The notes: a model not told the origin generated them from the letters alone. A stretch of 64,000 bases of DNA from Stictocephala bisonia (GCA_035578905.1 JAQJVL010000740.1:62001-126000); one strand, 5' to 3'; positions 59,501-62,651 are shown, counted from the stretch's first letter. Numbers and translations are program-made.

Positions 59501-59579
59501 GCCATGTTTATAAAATTTAACTGGCCCTGTCCGGGCCGAAAGTGTATTTTTTTGGAAATATGGCCTTCCCTCTTCTTCA
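1377..59579 (-). CDS. CMTR1: CMTR1, cap-1 mRNA 2'-O-methyltransferase, spliced gene, partial
   Basis: Eight minus-strand exons spell one protein of about 490 residues, collinear with animal CMTR1. The enzyme works in the nucleus, methylating the ribose 2'-O of the first transcribed nucleotide of capped mRNA with S-adenosylmethionine as donor. Visible in order are an acidic N-terminal tail, a G-patch ([16 protein letters not shown]), a conserved linker, and the RrmJ/FtsJ fold with the catalytic K-D-K set: K in [12 protein letters not shown] in MMADGGFSV, K in [10 protein letters not shown]. The SAM-binding loop [17 protein letters not shown] lies between them. All seven introns carry GT donors and AG acceptors and exon phases agree across each junction. 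The N-terminal exon and the C-terminal half (guanylyltransferase-like and WW domains in relatives) are not in the window. Exon coordinates are listed separately. The gene body spans 58 kb because its introns are filled with transposons. Confidence 0.95.
1560..3136. other. CMTR1 intron, AT-rich, little recognisable
   Basis: Intron sequence with no recognised transposon. One short stretch at 2440-2545 (minus) is open and exon-like ([16 protein letters not shown]), bounded by a cag and a gtagt. It does not fit CMTR1 and I do not recognise it. Confidence 0.4.
3137..5293. mobile_element. hAT-like element, about 2.15 kb, degenerate
   Basis: The left end TAGAGCTGTGTGAGTACTCG and the right end, read inward from ~5293 as GATGGCGAGTAGTG, are related. 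Both subterminal regions are crowded with CTCGA/TCGAG motifs, as in hAT elements with ACTCGAGT-rich termini. I see no transposase: open frames inside (3445-3720 plus, 3583-4023 minus) match nothing I recognise and overlap on opposite strands. Target duplications are not clear, so the boundaries are approximate. Confidence 0.45.
5600..6283 (+). mobile_element. 5'-truncated non-LTR retrotransposon with (TTGA)n tail
   Basis: A 3' fragment of a LINE: the C-terminal part of a reverse transcriptase protein, a short 3' UTR with an ATGAATAAAG signal, and a tail of about six TGAT units at 6255-6282. Its protein differs from the three related LINE copies elsewhere in the window, so it is a separate family. 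Confidence 0.8.
5617..6186 (+). pseudogene. Reverse transcriptase C-terminal fragment (CR1/Jockey-type LINE)
   Basis: An open frame of 189 codons with LINE post-RT motifs: [22 protein letters not shown] (the thumb segment [12 protein letters not shown]), [26 protein letters not shown], and [20 protein letters not shown] near the end. The catalytic palm with FADD is missing, so this is a 5'-truncated relic. The first ATG is arbitrary, since the frame is open from where the fragment begins. It lies in a CMTR1 intron on the opposite strand and is very unlikely to be expressed. Confidence 0.8.
6284..6867. other. CMTR1 intron, nothing recognised
   Basis: AT-rich sequence leading to the donor of the 6868-7097 exon. 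I see no gene or transposon ends. Confidence 0.5.
6868..7097 (-). CDS. CMTR1: CMTR1 exon, second catalytic lysine
   Basis: Exon of 230 bases, acceptor gatcag and donor gtgagt. It encodes [38 protein letters not shown], then [12 protein letters not shown] and TSRPANSER. The lysine in [10 protein letters not shown] is the last of the K-D-K set. It ends two bases into an arginine codon that the next exon completes. Confidence 0.96.
7098..7616. other. CMTR1 intron, nothing recognised
   Basis: The polypyrimidine/acceptor region of the exon at 6868-7097 is followed by AT-rich sequence. Open frames on the minus strand here are short and unsupported. Confidence 0.5.
7617..7720 (+). mobile_element. 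hAT-like terminus
   Basis: TTAGGGTTGTGCAAGTAGCT followed by CGAATTTCGAG and T- and A-rich foldback sequence with ATTCGAG motifs. Its start resembles hAT ends beginning TAGGG. No partner end was found; the LINE that begins at 8159 may have replaced it. Confidence 0.4.
8160..8467 (+). pseudogene. LINE ORF2 C-terminal fragment
   Basis: About 100 residues: [20 protein letters not shown], then [16 protein letters not shown], then [16 protein letters not shown]. The same order of motifs ends ORF2 of the LINE at 19112-23800 ([49 protein letters not shown]). There is no RT core. It is a dead 3' relic on the strand opposite CMTR1. Confidence 0.85.
8594..8640. repeat. (TA)n(TG)n microsatellite
   Basis: Ten TA units run into thirteen TG units. 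It lies in the 3' UTR of the truncated LINE and gives rise to a meaningless open frame. Confidence 0.95.
9033..10934. other. CMTR1 intron, AT-rich, with a Penelope-type terminus at 9489-9565
   Basis: Mostly featureless. The stretch 9489-9565 (GGTAAGTTTGCTGATG, then CTATCTCTC, then CTGGCCTAGTGCCCTT) matches the outer end of the Penelope-like insertion at 36015-37775, so a small 3' remnant of that family was inserted here. Nothing upstream of it is recognisable as Penelope coding sequence. Confidence 0.55.
10935..12093. mobile_element. Tigger/pogo-type MITE (1159 bp)
   Basis: The ends are CAGTAGAATCTCTGTTATCC and, inverted, CAGTAGACTCTCGGTTATCG, flanked by TA at 10933-10934 and 12094-12095, the target site of the Tc1/mariner-pogo group. 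No transposase frame survives. A 44-base direct duplication sits inside at 11345-11432. Confidence 0.85.
11345..11432. repeat. 44-base tandem duplication
   Basis: Two copies starting TTTGGATATGAGTGGTAAAT at 11345 and 11389, essentially identical, inside the Tigger MITE. Confidence 0.9.
12256..12365 (-). CDS. CMTR1: CMTR1 exon, catalytic aspartate
   Basis: Short exon of 110 bases that is easy to miss because it has no start or stop of its own. Acceptor ttgcgcag, donor gtaagt. It encodes [27 protein letters not shown] and VHFMMADG, whose Asp is the catalytic aspartate. Its first two bases join the single base left by the exon at 30362-30554. The 18-kb intron between the two is almost wholly made of nested transposons. 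Confidence 0.94.
12547..13872. mobile_element. Non-autonomous piggyBac-like element with an internal minisatellite
   Basis: Bounded by TTAA at 12547-12550 and 13869-13872. Read inward, the ends begin TTAACCCTTTTAATGG and TTAACACATTCGCTGC, matching only at the outermost bases. Two thirds of the element is a 50-base tandem repeat. Just after the array, GAGTCAGAAGACAGTGAG could encode ESEDSE, like the acidic start of a piggyBac transposase; this is an inference. Confidence 0.5.
12718..13598. repeat. 50-base minisatellite, about 17-18 units
   Basis: The unit begins TCAACACTTTGCATGTGGAT and contains CTAGGTTATCAGCTCTATTG. The period is exactly 50 for most of the array (unit starts 12770, 12820 and on); one unit lost two T at ~12872. 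Two sequence variants (GTGGATTCTAGCTCC and GTGGGTTCTAGTTC) are partly segregated left to right, showing stepwise expansion. Units abut with no spacers, so it is not a CRISPR. Confidence 0.97.
13873..14223. other. Intron spacer between two transposons
   Basis: About 350 bases without a gene or recognisable element. The open frame on the minus strand is short and unsupported. Confidence 0.5.
14357..14432. repeat. (TA)n microsatellite
   Basis: A long TA run with two TAGTA interruptions, within Tigger A. Confidence 0.95.
14918..16373 (+). pseudogene. Tigger transposase (jerky/CENP-B-like), heavily decayed
   Basis: Fragments in shifting frames follow the Tigger order: an N-terminal helix-turn-helix piece ([18 protein letters not shown], then GKATISDMK) near 14940-15035; the start of the DDE domain ([20 protein letters not shown]) in the open frame 15311-15610; [11 protein letters not shown]; the second acidic residue in [13 protein letters not shown] near 15665; [18 protein letters not shown] near 15750; and an acidic C-terminal tail ([15 protein letters not shown]) near 16150. 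There are several stops and frameshifts. The segment around the first catalytic Asp (DETGL in relatives) is lost. Cut-and-paste activity is excluded. Confidence 0.85.
16643..17703 (+). mobile_element. piggyBac element, internally deleted (1061 bp)
   Basis: TTAA at 16643-16646 and 17700-17703. Inward ends TTAACCTCTTAAC and TTAACCCTTTAAC match at 11 of 13. Strong palindromes CTCGCATATATGCGAG (16663-16678) and CGCTCGCATATACGCGAGCG (16705-16724) lie by the left end. Only the transposase N terminus remains. Confidence 0.88.
16955..17311 (+). CDS. piggyBac transposase N-terminal remnant (118 aa)
   Basis: Intact frame [15 protein letters not shown]... with an acidic, Ser-rich stretch ([19 protein letters not shown]) and [12 protein letters not shown], the disordered N terminus typical of piggyBac proteins. 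After ~118 residues the frame ends (FPWKHDK) and sequence passes directly into the 3' terminal region, so the whole DDD core and Cys-rich tail are deleted. It cannot transpose itself; relatives could mobilise it in trans. Whether the short protein is made is unknown. Confidence 0.75.
   Translation: MAKRKLCVDEIHEYFSRDDLSLSDNSESDFISDISSSKVNNSINEVNENIIPGPSGDGPTTVSEGMSDILDEGRSINNRNVTFRPIGRFDQTNDILRPTLCQASKTKEKIVFPWKHDK
17704..19111. other. Body of the hAT-like element, no coding sequence seen
   Basis: AT-rich with long T, A and G homopolymers (for example near 18205, 18305 and 18490). I find no gene or repeat ends. Confidence 0.5.
19472..22339 (-). pseudogene. LINE ORF2: APE endonuclease and reverse transcriptase, one in-frame stop
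   Basis: ATG at 22337-22339. The N-terminal apurinic-like endonuclease is at 22339-21700: [37 protein letters not shown] single TAA at 21698-21700 interrupts an otherwise continuous frame; the other copy reads Asn there. The reverse transcriptase follows: [41 protein letters not shown] (motif A), [12 protein letters not shown], and [11 protein letters not shown] with the FADD catalytic pair. The C terminus has the LVRGRVDD and RVPNFGTRN motifs shared with the other copies. Intact motifs point to fairly recent insertion. The stop would prevent full translation unless read through. Confidence 0.93.
22745..23553 (-). pseudogene. LINE ORF1 protein, one frameshift
   Basis: ATG at 23551-23553 ([20 protein letters not shown]), chosen because it aligns with the ATG of the second copy. 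The frame breaks once near 23397, where GAACAAAAGATC lacks one G relative to the other copy, and resumes through 23332-22745. It has a coiled-coil-like segment ([20 protein letters not shown]) and then an L1-type RNA-binding domain: [61 protein letters not shown]1 proteins of this type bind the element's RNA and chaperone it during target-primed reverse transcription. Confidence 0.88.
23801..24132. other. Body of the hAT-like element between LINE and Tigger B
   Basis: About 330 bases, no coding sequence or repeat recognised. Confidence 0.5.
24552..27270 (-). mobile_element. piggyBac transposon (2.7 kb), complete but decayed
   Basis: TTAA at 24552-24555 and 27267-27270. Inward ends TTAACCCGAGAGAAGTCGCG and TTAACCTGGGAACCGTCGCG. 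A motif GGGGTCACNNNGACCC recurs near both ends (24600 and 27235), another likely binding site. It encodes one transposase on the minus strand and lies inside Tigger B. Confidence 0.93.
25176..26986 (-). pseudogene. piggyBac transposase, about 600 codons, three frameshifts
   Basis: Starts at ATG 26984-26986 ([20 protein letters not shown]), with an acidic N terminus. The DDD catalytic set is visible: D in [18 protein letters not shown] in [15 protein letters not shown] in [19 protein letters not shown]. Also present are [34 protein letters not shown] and, at the end, the Cys-rich zinc-binding tail [20 protein letters not shown]. The frame is broken near 26600 (T7 tract), near 26415 (one base short in ELWNKDG) and near 26035 (GPYKM to GGILYCGK). 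The intervening [13 protein letters not shown] segment sits in a third frame. No intron signals explain the breaks, so it is a pseudogene. Confidence 0.92.
27353..27612. repeat. GC-rich ~36-base minisatellite, eight units
   Basis: Units contain CCCACCCATACACGTACAGT followed by GGTATTGACCCACCCG, with period 36-39. The last units carry a T variant (TACAGTTGTATTG). Because 36 is divisible by three, two reading frames stay open as HPPTHT-type repeats; they are not genes. Related arrays occur at 55886-57235 and relics at 28262-28300, 41340-41455 and 63756-63806. Confidence 0.95.
27889..28475. other. Body of the hAT-like element with a minisatellite relic
   Basis: No gene recognised. A single degenerate unit (CAATACACGTACAATGGTAT) lies at about 28278-28298, followed by a (CACAAATA)-like run. 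Confidence 0.5.
28906..29664. other. CMTR1 intron with a TA microsatellite
   Basis: AT-rich, with (TA)25 at 29517-29566. No gene seen. Confidence 0.6.
29665..30159. mobile_element. MITE, PIF/Harbinger-like (495 bp)
   Basis: Inverted ends AGGGGGTTTTACACC and AGTGGGGTTTACACGC, then a shared TTATTGTACGTTT, with TAA on both sides (29662-29664 and 30160-30162). Internal copies of ACGTTTTAGCTGA occur in both orientations. A 3-bp TAA duplication and G-rich TIR suggest PIF/Harbinger; it has no coding capacity. Confidence 0.65.
30362..30554 (-). CDS. CMTR1: CMTR1 exon, SAM-binding motif
   Basis: Exon of 193 bases, starting in phase 0 after acceptor ttttag and ending with one base of a split glycine codon before donor gtaag. 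It encodes [16 protein letters not shown], then [12 protein letters not shown], the SAM-binding loop of the Rossmann fold, then [15 protein letters not shown] and CESFEPFYG. The frame continues past the donor without homology, so the splice site, not the stop codon, marks the end. Confidence 0.96.
30959..30998 (-). ncRNA. Hammerhead-ribozyme-like motif in a Penelope-like element
   Basis: On the minus strand: AGTGA, CTGAAGA, an extra A, GAG-loop-CTC, GAAA, TATT, TCACT. This fits a type I hammerhead (core CUGANGA and GAAA) with a 5-bp helix I (AGTGA/TCACT), a short helix II and a minimal helix III (AT/AT, no loop). Penelope-like elements are known to carry minimal hammerheads. The extra A after the core is a departure; activity is untested. 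Confidence 0.55.
31327..31935 (-). pseudogene. Penelope-like protein, linker and GIY-YIG endonuclease
   Basis: The upstream fragment [18 protein letters not shown] begins near 31930 in a shifted frame; the main frame is 31848-31327. It contains the Cys-rich linker [11 protein letters not shown] and the GIY-YIG nuclease of Penelope-like elements: [18 protein letters not shown] and [15 protein letters not shown], where relatives have RKRMN. Coding similarity goes on past the stop at 31327 in another frame to [16 protein letters not shown]. This enzyme nicks the target to prime reverse transcription. Frameshifts and the inversion make it dead. Confidence 0.88.
31960..32365 (+). pseudogene. Penelope-like RT, thumb region fragment (inverted part)
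   Basis: A plus-strand fragment: LDVKIHL near 32045, then, in the open frame 32048-32365, [20 protein letters not shown] and [13 protein letters not shown]. These match the stretch just after the YVDD-containing palm of Penelope RTs. The tail repeats [11 protein letters not shown] twice from a 39-base duplication. It is the upstream neighbour of the minus-strand fragment, now in opposite orientation. Confidence 0.75.
32417..32646 (+). other. Unrecognised open stretch without a start codon
   Basis: About 76 codons are open ([20 protein letters not shown], then [15 protein letters not shown] and [19 protein letters not shown]). The composition looks like real coding sequence, but I recognise no family and see no splice sites that would tie it to CMTR1. 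It may be a captured exon or part of an unknown element. Confidence 0.35.
32647..33005. other. CMTR1 intron, nothing recognised
   Basis: AT-rich sequence without gene or repeat ends. Confidence 0.5.
33006..34308 (-). mobile_element. piggyBac copy, 5'-truncated
   Basis: The left end CTAACCCGTGAGAGGTTGCG closely resembles the end TTAACCCGAGAGAAGTCGCG of the element at 24552, with the TTAA mutated to CTAA. The other end is missing; homology stops near 34308. It carries the C-terminal two thirds of a transposase. Confidence 0.8.
33242..34308 (-). pseudogene. piggyBac transposase, C-terminal two thirds, frameshifted
   Basis: Coding similarity begins at about 34308 ([17 protein letters not shown]), before the first ATG of the open frame, and covers [20 protein letters not shown] (first catalytic D), [18 protein letters not shown] (second D), [15 protein letters not shown], then a frameshift near 33900 to [36 protein letters not shown] (third D), and the zinc-binding tail [17 protein letters not shown] 30-base direct duplication near 33714-33760 repeats [10 protein letters not shown] in frame just before the third Asp. 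It is related to, but clearly diverged from, the copy at 25176-26986. Confidence 0.9.
34309..36014. other. CMTR1 intron with a hAT-like terminus at ~34965-35163
   Basis: Read inward from ~35163 (minus): GGGTGTGCGAAGCATCGAAC, then repeated ATTCGATGCA and TCGATG motifs, typical of hAT ends. The partner end was not found. The rest shows no gene. The last 15 bases (36000-36014) are the left target duplication of the next element. Confidence 0.5.
36109..36149 (-). ncRNA. Hammerhead-ribozyme-like motif, left arm
   Basis: The mirror of 37615-37655: CTCAC, CTGAAGA, A, AATGCC-AGT-GGTGTT, GAAA, ATTT, GTGAG on the minus strand, between the GIY-YIG frame and the 3' end. Confidence 0.55.
36329..36903 (-). 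pseudogene. Penelope-like C-terminal protein with GIY-YIG, left copy
   Basis: Reads from the palindrome spacer: [37 protein letters not shown], the Cys-rich linker [13 protein letters not shown], then [20 protein letters not shown] and [15 protein letters not shown], the GIY-YIG catalytic region with its conserved Arg. It ends [13 protein letters not shown]. The frame is uninterrupted over about 190 codons but lacks the RT, so it is a 5'-truncated copy. The family resembles the one at 30843-32345 but is much less decayed. Confidence 0.92.
36904..37434 (+). pseudogene. Penelope-like C-terminal protein with GIY-YIG, right copy
   Basis: The mirror copy of 36329-36903. It starts at [15 protein letters not shown] (41 bases fewer at the 5' side) and runs to PPNLNIR with the same residues throughout, including the Cys-rich linker and [15 protein letters not shown]. 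Near identity shows that the two copies arose in one event or are being homogenised. It also lacks the RT. Confidence 0.92.
37615..37655 (+). ncRNA. Hammerhead-ribozyme-like motif, right arm
   Basis: CTCAC, CTGAAGA (37620-37626), an unpaired A, helix II AATGCC/GGTGTT with an AGT loop, GAAA (37643-37646), ATTT, GTGAG (37651-37655). Helix I is CTCAC/GTGAG. Compared with the diverged copy at 30959, helix I differs at most positions but still pairs perfectly. Helix III would be two A-U pairs without a loop, so a dimer would be needed, as reported for minimal hammerheads of Penelope-like elements. Confidence 0.6.
38030..38197 (-). CDS. CMTR1: CMTR1 exon, first catalytic lysine
   Basis: Exon of 168 bases (56 codons, phase 0 at both ends), acceptor tttttcag and donor gtaaag. 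It encodes [16 protein letters not shown] and [17 protein letters not shown]. The lysine in [10 protein letters not shown] corresponds to the first lysine of the K-D-K catalytic set. This is one of the best conserved stretches of the gene. Confidence 0.95.
39640..39850. repeat. Degenerate tandem repeat rich in CGGCCTCG
   Basis: At least four copies of a (G/C)TACGGCCTCGxxAG-like core spaced by ~40-50 bases (near 39705, 39760, 39785 and 39830), in an otherwise AT-rich intron. Function unknown. Confidence 0.5.
40078..40185 (-). repeat. Dispersed SINE-like repeat with (AATA)n tail
   Basis: On the minus strand it contains AAGACGCCGATTGTCAAGAT, then ATGGGCGAATATG and GAATGAGTGTGATGAGTGTA. The same order occurs at 45440-45520 (plus), and the first part at 62795-62850. 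An ATAAATAAATAAA run adjoins it. No A and B box could be confirmed, so SINE is only a suggestion. Confidence 0.5.
41340..41455. repeat. Decayed copies of the GC-rich minisatellite
   Basis: Three degraded units: CAACCCATAAAAGTACAATG GTACTGACC, CCCATCATAAACATACAATA, and CCCACCCATCAGTACATCTC CAGTGGTATT. They match the array unit at 27353-27612 in order and spacing. Confidence 0.65.
41667..42585. mobile_element. Tigger/pogo-type MITE (919 bp)
   Basis: Ends CAGCAAAACCCCGCTAATCC and, inverted, CAGTAGAACCCCGCAAATCC, both continuing GAAC, flanked by TA (41665-41666, 42586-42587). The core ATCCGAAC is repeated several times inside each end. No transposase. Confidence 0.88.
42588..43361. other. CMTR1 intron, nothing recognised
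   Basis: No gene or repeat ends; the short minus frame at 42937-43128 is unsupported. Confidence 0.45.
43362..43529 (-). CDS. CMTR1: CMTR1 exon, G-patch to methyltransferase linker
   Basis: Exon of 168 bases (56 codons, phase 0 at both ends), acceptor tcttcag and donor gtatgg. It encodes [10 protein letters not shown], then [14 protein letters not shown], which aligns with the linker between G-patch and catalytic domain in animal CMTR1. Confidence 0.9.
43599..44160. mobile_element. Tigger/pogo-type MITE (562 bp)
   Basis: Ends CAGAAAAACCTGGCATATCC and, inverted, CAGTAAAACCTGTCATATCT, with TA at 43597-43598 and 44161-44162. The left end begins only 70 bases upstream of the exon at 43362-43529. 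No coding capacity. Confidence 0.82.
44163..46003. other. CMTR1 intron with a dispersed repeat at 45440-45520
   Basis: AT-rich, no gene. The stretch 45440-45520 (GATATGGGCGAATATGAGG, then GAATGAGTGTGATGAGTGTA) is the plus-strand match of the repeat at 40078-40185. Confidence 0.5.
46004..46159 (-). CDS. CMTR1: CMTR1 exon, G-patch
   Basis: Exon of 156 bases (52 codons, phase 0 at both ends). It encodes [18 protein letters not shown] followed by a QRGRRGLGL segment, the glycine-rich G-patch that in vertebrate CMTR1 binds the helicase DHX15. The acceptor is ttttctcag and the donor gtaag. The preceding intron of 13.2 kb is nearly all transposon sequence. Confidence 0.93.
46160..46660. other. CMTR1 intron, nothing recognised
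   Basis: Sequence between the G-patch exon's acceptor and the 5' end of the LINE; no gene seen. Confidence 0.45.
46877..47647 (+). pseudogene. LINE ORF1 protein, broken
   Basis: ATG 46877-46879 ([20 protein letters not shown]) aligns with the start in the other copy. The frame shifts and has stops around 47020-47180, then reads [30 protein letters not shown], and, in the open frame 47396-47647, [18 protein letters not shown] and [19 protein letters not shown]. This is the L1-type RNA-binding domain. The middle ([12 protein letters not shown]) is in another frame. Confidence 0.88.
47822..50572 (+). pseudogene. LINE ORF2, endonuclease and RT, catalytically dead
   Basis: Pieces in several frames: endonuclease [96 protein letters not shown]. 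Motif A has lost AFDR and its Asp is Glu ([10 protein letters not shown], against [14 protein letters not shown]). The segment after VPQG up to the MINDL motif is mostly deleted, while [10 protein letters not shown] remains. Several stops interrupt it. It ends ARGQMDSS- and [20 protein letters not shown], as in the other copies. Confidence 0.9.
50744..51360 (+). repeat. Left terminal inverted repeat
   Basis: Matches 54425-55045 inverted, ending inward at about AACTAATATGGCATAATTTA. A small insertion of a few bases near 54815 and scattered substitutions are the only differences seen. Confidence 0.93.
51577..53938 (-). pseudogene. Transposase-like protein of the long-TIR element, frameshifted
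   Basis: About 780 codons from ATG 53936-53938 to TAA 51577-51579, in several frames. Order: [17 protein letters not shown]; a CxxC finger [62 protein letters not shown] and [94 protein letters not shown]; and a C-terminal domain with [19 protein letters not shown]. These blocks are shared with a large family of uncharacterised invertebrate and cnidarian proteins I recognise but cannot name. DFSEN, SDGS and CDG could hold the three acidic residues of an RNase H-like core; this is inferred. Confidence 0.8.
54425..55045 (-). repeat. Right terminal inverted repeat
   Basis: The partner of 50744-51360. It contains the same internal blocks, for example AAAACGGGTTTCAGGG and GGTTATCTGTTTCAAAGG, in reverse. 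Confidence 0.93.
55517..58150 (+). pseudogene. Penelope-like RT and GIY-YIG endonuclease, decayed
   Basis: [20 protein letters not shown] and [20 protein letters not shown], typical of the Penelope RT, then [18 protein letters not shown]. After the minisatellite: [37 protein letters not shown], and the catalytic [19 protein letters not shown], one base out of frame with the preceding WY. Then [27 protein letters not shown], and the GIY-YIG block [20 protein letters not shown] near 58065-58125. Many stops and shifts. This family differs from the other Penelope-like copies in the window. Confidence 0.85.
55886..57235. repeat. GC-rich minisatellite block in both orientations, inside a Penelope-like element
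   Basis: Three clusters of the ~36-base unit (55886-56030, 56188-56600, 56965-57180) surround two spacers. Each cluster switches strand within itself: CCCATACACGTACAGTGGTA on one side and TACCACTGTACGTGTATGGG on the other, so it can fold back. The Penelope-like RT resumes on the far side, which shows the block to be a later insertion. A TA microsatellite is at 56609-56634. Confidence 0.9.
58421..59317. other. CMTR1 intron, nothing recognised
   Basis: Possible 3' UTR of the Penelope-like element followed by AT-rich intron. The stretch 58600-58630 (GACGTCTAGACGCCATCGTA) is a GC-rich inverted-repeat-like patch. No gene. Confidence 0.4.
59318..59579 (-). CDS. CMTR1: CMTR1 exon, N-terminal tail
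   Basis: Coding exon of 262 bases with acceptor attag at 59580-59584 and donor gtaag at 59313-59317. It encodes [13 protein letters not shown] at the start and SEKAKAMM at the end; the middle is rich in Ser, Asp and Glu, with PAKRTKFDD resembling the basic nuclear-import stretch of relatives. The first base completes a codon begun in an upstream exon that I could not find, so the start codon lies further right, possibly outside the window. It ends in phase 0, matching the next exon. Confidence 0.85.
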
Positions 59580-60532
59580 CTAATAAAAACATATGGAGTA
59601 TATATTGGATAAAGCAAGTAATATGATATATAAGATATAGATTTCAATTTACTTAAAAAATAAAACTGATTAGAATATAGATATTCCTATGTAATTTACA
59701 ATAAGAAGCTGAGGTAATATTTAAATATTCATGGAACAATTTTTAAAGGCATTATTCAAATAATCATAAAACATGTCTTAAGTGATTTAAAATTATAATT
59801 GGGCCGGATAATAAGCAACTTTCCTGTTTTATTTAGCCCATGTAAGGGTTCCAGCAGCAGAAGGGAATCTTTCCACCACTGAGCTGCCTTTCTTCACAGG
59901 TTTGACCAACTTCCTTCCGCCTTCAAGTGTTAAACTTCCACATCAGTGTTTAGTTGACAAAAATAACTGTAATGAGCTATACAATATTGTTTAATTGCTT
60001 TTTATTGTTTACATTATTATTCGCTGTGTTATTGCTAAACTATTAAAATTGTTCTTTAAATACTAAATAATGATTTAATTAAATCATTCGAAGCTTGATT
60101 TATATGAGTTAATCAAATCAACCAATGGTCACTGCTGCTTGTGACATAAAATGGATGGGCCGTCAGCATGCAGCCTACCCCTCTGGTTGCCATGACAATT
60201 TTTAAATGGAATTACACAGAGGCAGAAAAGTAATTTTCTAAGTGGCCTGTGTATAGTGGAATTAAGTGTTACACCAAACAGAGTGTTTTACAAGGATTTG
60301 TGTTTATTTTACAAAAAGTTTATTTATTGGTCAATTCAAAGTGTGTAAATTTAATATATGCACCTCTGAATTGCAATAACATGATTTCACTATAAATTTA
60401 CATCATATTAATTATTAAACATGAAAGGAACTTTTTCCATTTGTTTACTCCTTTCTAATATTTATATCTATAAATAATAACATAATTTAGTATGAATACC
60501 AACAAAACTACTTTTGTCAATACAGTAGAGCG
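59580..60532. other. CMTR1 intron or upstream region, nothing recognised
   Basis: No exon of CMTR1 could be identified here. Confidence 0.45.
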
Positions 60533-62651
60533 CCGATTATCCGAACTAATTGGGGACAAGGGGTGTTCGGATAACTGAATATTCGGATAATCGAACATGA
60601 AAAGACAAAATTTTTAAATTATATATGTAACGAAATTCTTGGTGTTAAAAGGCTAAAAAATTAATCATATTAAAATTATTCATTTTAATTCTATTATGAA
60701 ATCAATCAGAATGCATGGATATAACTTTTAAAGAACAATTTATTATACTTAGATACAGTACAATGCATACTTTTTATTTAGAGAAAAAGTCCAAAATTTG
60801 TTTTTGCTTTAGCCCTGACACTCTTTTTTTCTGCTAAATTTTCGTTAAACGTTTCCAAATTGAGCAGTTGGAGAGCCCTCACTTTCATCTTGTCTTTACT
60901 TCATTGCCGTCTTTCCCAAACAGTGGAAAGCCTCCTCATGTGATGGGTCCTTTATTTTCTTTAACGGGGATCTTCGTCGGGCATCAGGTCCTCGTTGTCA
61001 TCCTCATTAAGCCTTTGAACACTGGCAATTACTTCATCATCTGTTTGAACCTCATATCCAGGGTCATCCTCGTCACATTCTAGCCATTCATGAATGTTTT
61101 CAAGATGGATTTTCCTCCAATTGTTCAAATTTGCCTCGTTTTGGGTTTATAAAGCTTACCCCAAGCTCTTCTCAGAGTGGTTTCTTTGACAATAGTCCAG
61201 GCTTTCTGCTGCCATGTACACAGCATCCTTCAGATTAATGTCTTTGTAGAGTTGGAAGATAGGTTTGTCTTCTTCTTGGCCAATAAGAACCATACGCAAT
61301 AATGCCTTACGGTAAAAAACGTTTGAACGATCTATAAAATCCCTGGTCCATTGGTTGGAGTATGGATGTAACGTTGGGGGGCAAAAAAATTACCCTTAAA
61401 TTTTCCATTTTCTCTTTCAAGAGAAAGAGTTGAGGGATGACATTTTAGCATTATCAATCAATAAAAGCACATTTCCTTGGTTTACAGTTTCATGCTGATG
61501 TTTTTTTACCTCTGGGATGAATACCTTTTCATACCATTCAACAAAAATATCAGAAGACATCCATGAATTGGTTTGATTTTTGTAAGTAACAGGCAAAGTC
61601 TTTATTCCCTTGAAACAACGTGGATATTTGGACTTCTCTATAATAAGCAATGGAAGCTTATGGCTTCCCGTTATATTTGCGCACACCATTGCAGTTATGC
61701 GGGATTTGCTAGCTTTGAATCCAGGTGCTGACATTTCATTTTTAGAAACTAGAGATTTCGTCGGCATCTTTTTTCAGTAAAGGCCAGTTTCATCGGCGTT
61801 ATACACATTGTCAGGGTTAAAAGCCTCTTTTTCTATCAAAATTTTTAAATGAAATTTTAAAACTTTCAGCTGCTGCAACATCAGCAGACAATTTTTCCCC
61901 TTGAATATCTATTTCTCGTATTCCATGGCGGGATTTAAAAAAGCTTCAGCCCCCCAGTAGAAGCTTTAAAATCAGCATCACCACCGAGCTTATTATTCAT
62001 TTTTAAGCGCTTTTTCGCCCTTATCAAAAGGGCCACTTATAGCTGTCCTTGACCAAGTACCTGCATGAAGCCATGTATAAACTGCTGTGTCCAAATCTGG
62101 TTTTTGGCAGTTTTCATTGTTTTTCTGTTCAAGCTTCCATCAGCACTGTCAAGCTCACACGCAAATTTCAAGATAGAATCGCTCCTTCTTTTTTATTTCT
62201 GAAATTGTTGCTTTACCAACACCGTATTCTTGAGGCTAAACTTGCTCCACTAGAACCACTTTTCAATCGCTTTATTATAGTAAGGTTTATCCCACACACT
62301 TAGAAACAACGCGTTTCCCTTTTTGAAGACATTGCAAACAGAACTGTCTCGAACCAAACGTCACAACAAACAGCACAACAGCACTACGATCTGTTCCGGC
62401 AAAGGCTCACAAGCCACTGACTAGTGACTATACTACGAGCGCCGGAGTCACGTAGGCCGTAGGCGGCAGACGTATTTAAGCGCTGCATACAGTGAACAAC
62501 ACCGGCGCAGCGGGAGTTTCGGTTGGTGCGCGAATTTGAATTACGTACTTGAGAATCACGTTCAAAATATGAATTACAGTACATACTTATTAGGGCGTTC
62601 GGATAACCGACGGTTCGGATGACCGACGTTCGGATAATCGGCGCTCTACTG
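60533..62651 (-). mobile_element. Tigger/pogo transposon with decayed transposase (2119 bp)
   Basis: The terminal 24 bases are identical in inversion (CAGTAGAGCGCCGATTATCC, then GAAC), with TA at 60531-60532 and 62652-62653. TTCGGATAA-type motifs repeat inside both ends. Transposase is on the minus strand. Confidence 0.95.
60880..62320 (-). pseudogene. Tigger transposase, many frameshifts
   Basis: Helix-turn-helix pieces near 62280-62110, then SILKFACELDSADGSLNRKT and MKTAKNQ; the first catalytic Asp in NADETGLY near 61790, where the expected Trp codon is TGA; the open frame 61767-61417 (MPTKSLVSKNEMSAPGFKAS, MVCANITGSHKLPLLIIEKS, WMSSDIFVEWYEKVF); the second Asp in VLLLIDNAK; then PPTLHPYSNQWTRDFIDRS-like and an acidic C-terminal stretch (EWLECDEDDPGYEVQTDDEV). 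This is the jerky-type DDE transposase order. It is unrelated in detail to the Tigger A copy, so the two are different subfamilies. Confidence 0.9.
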
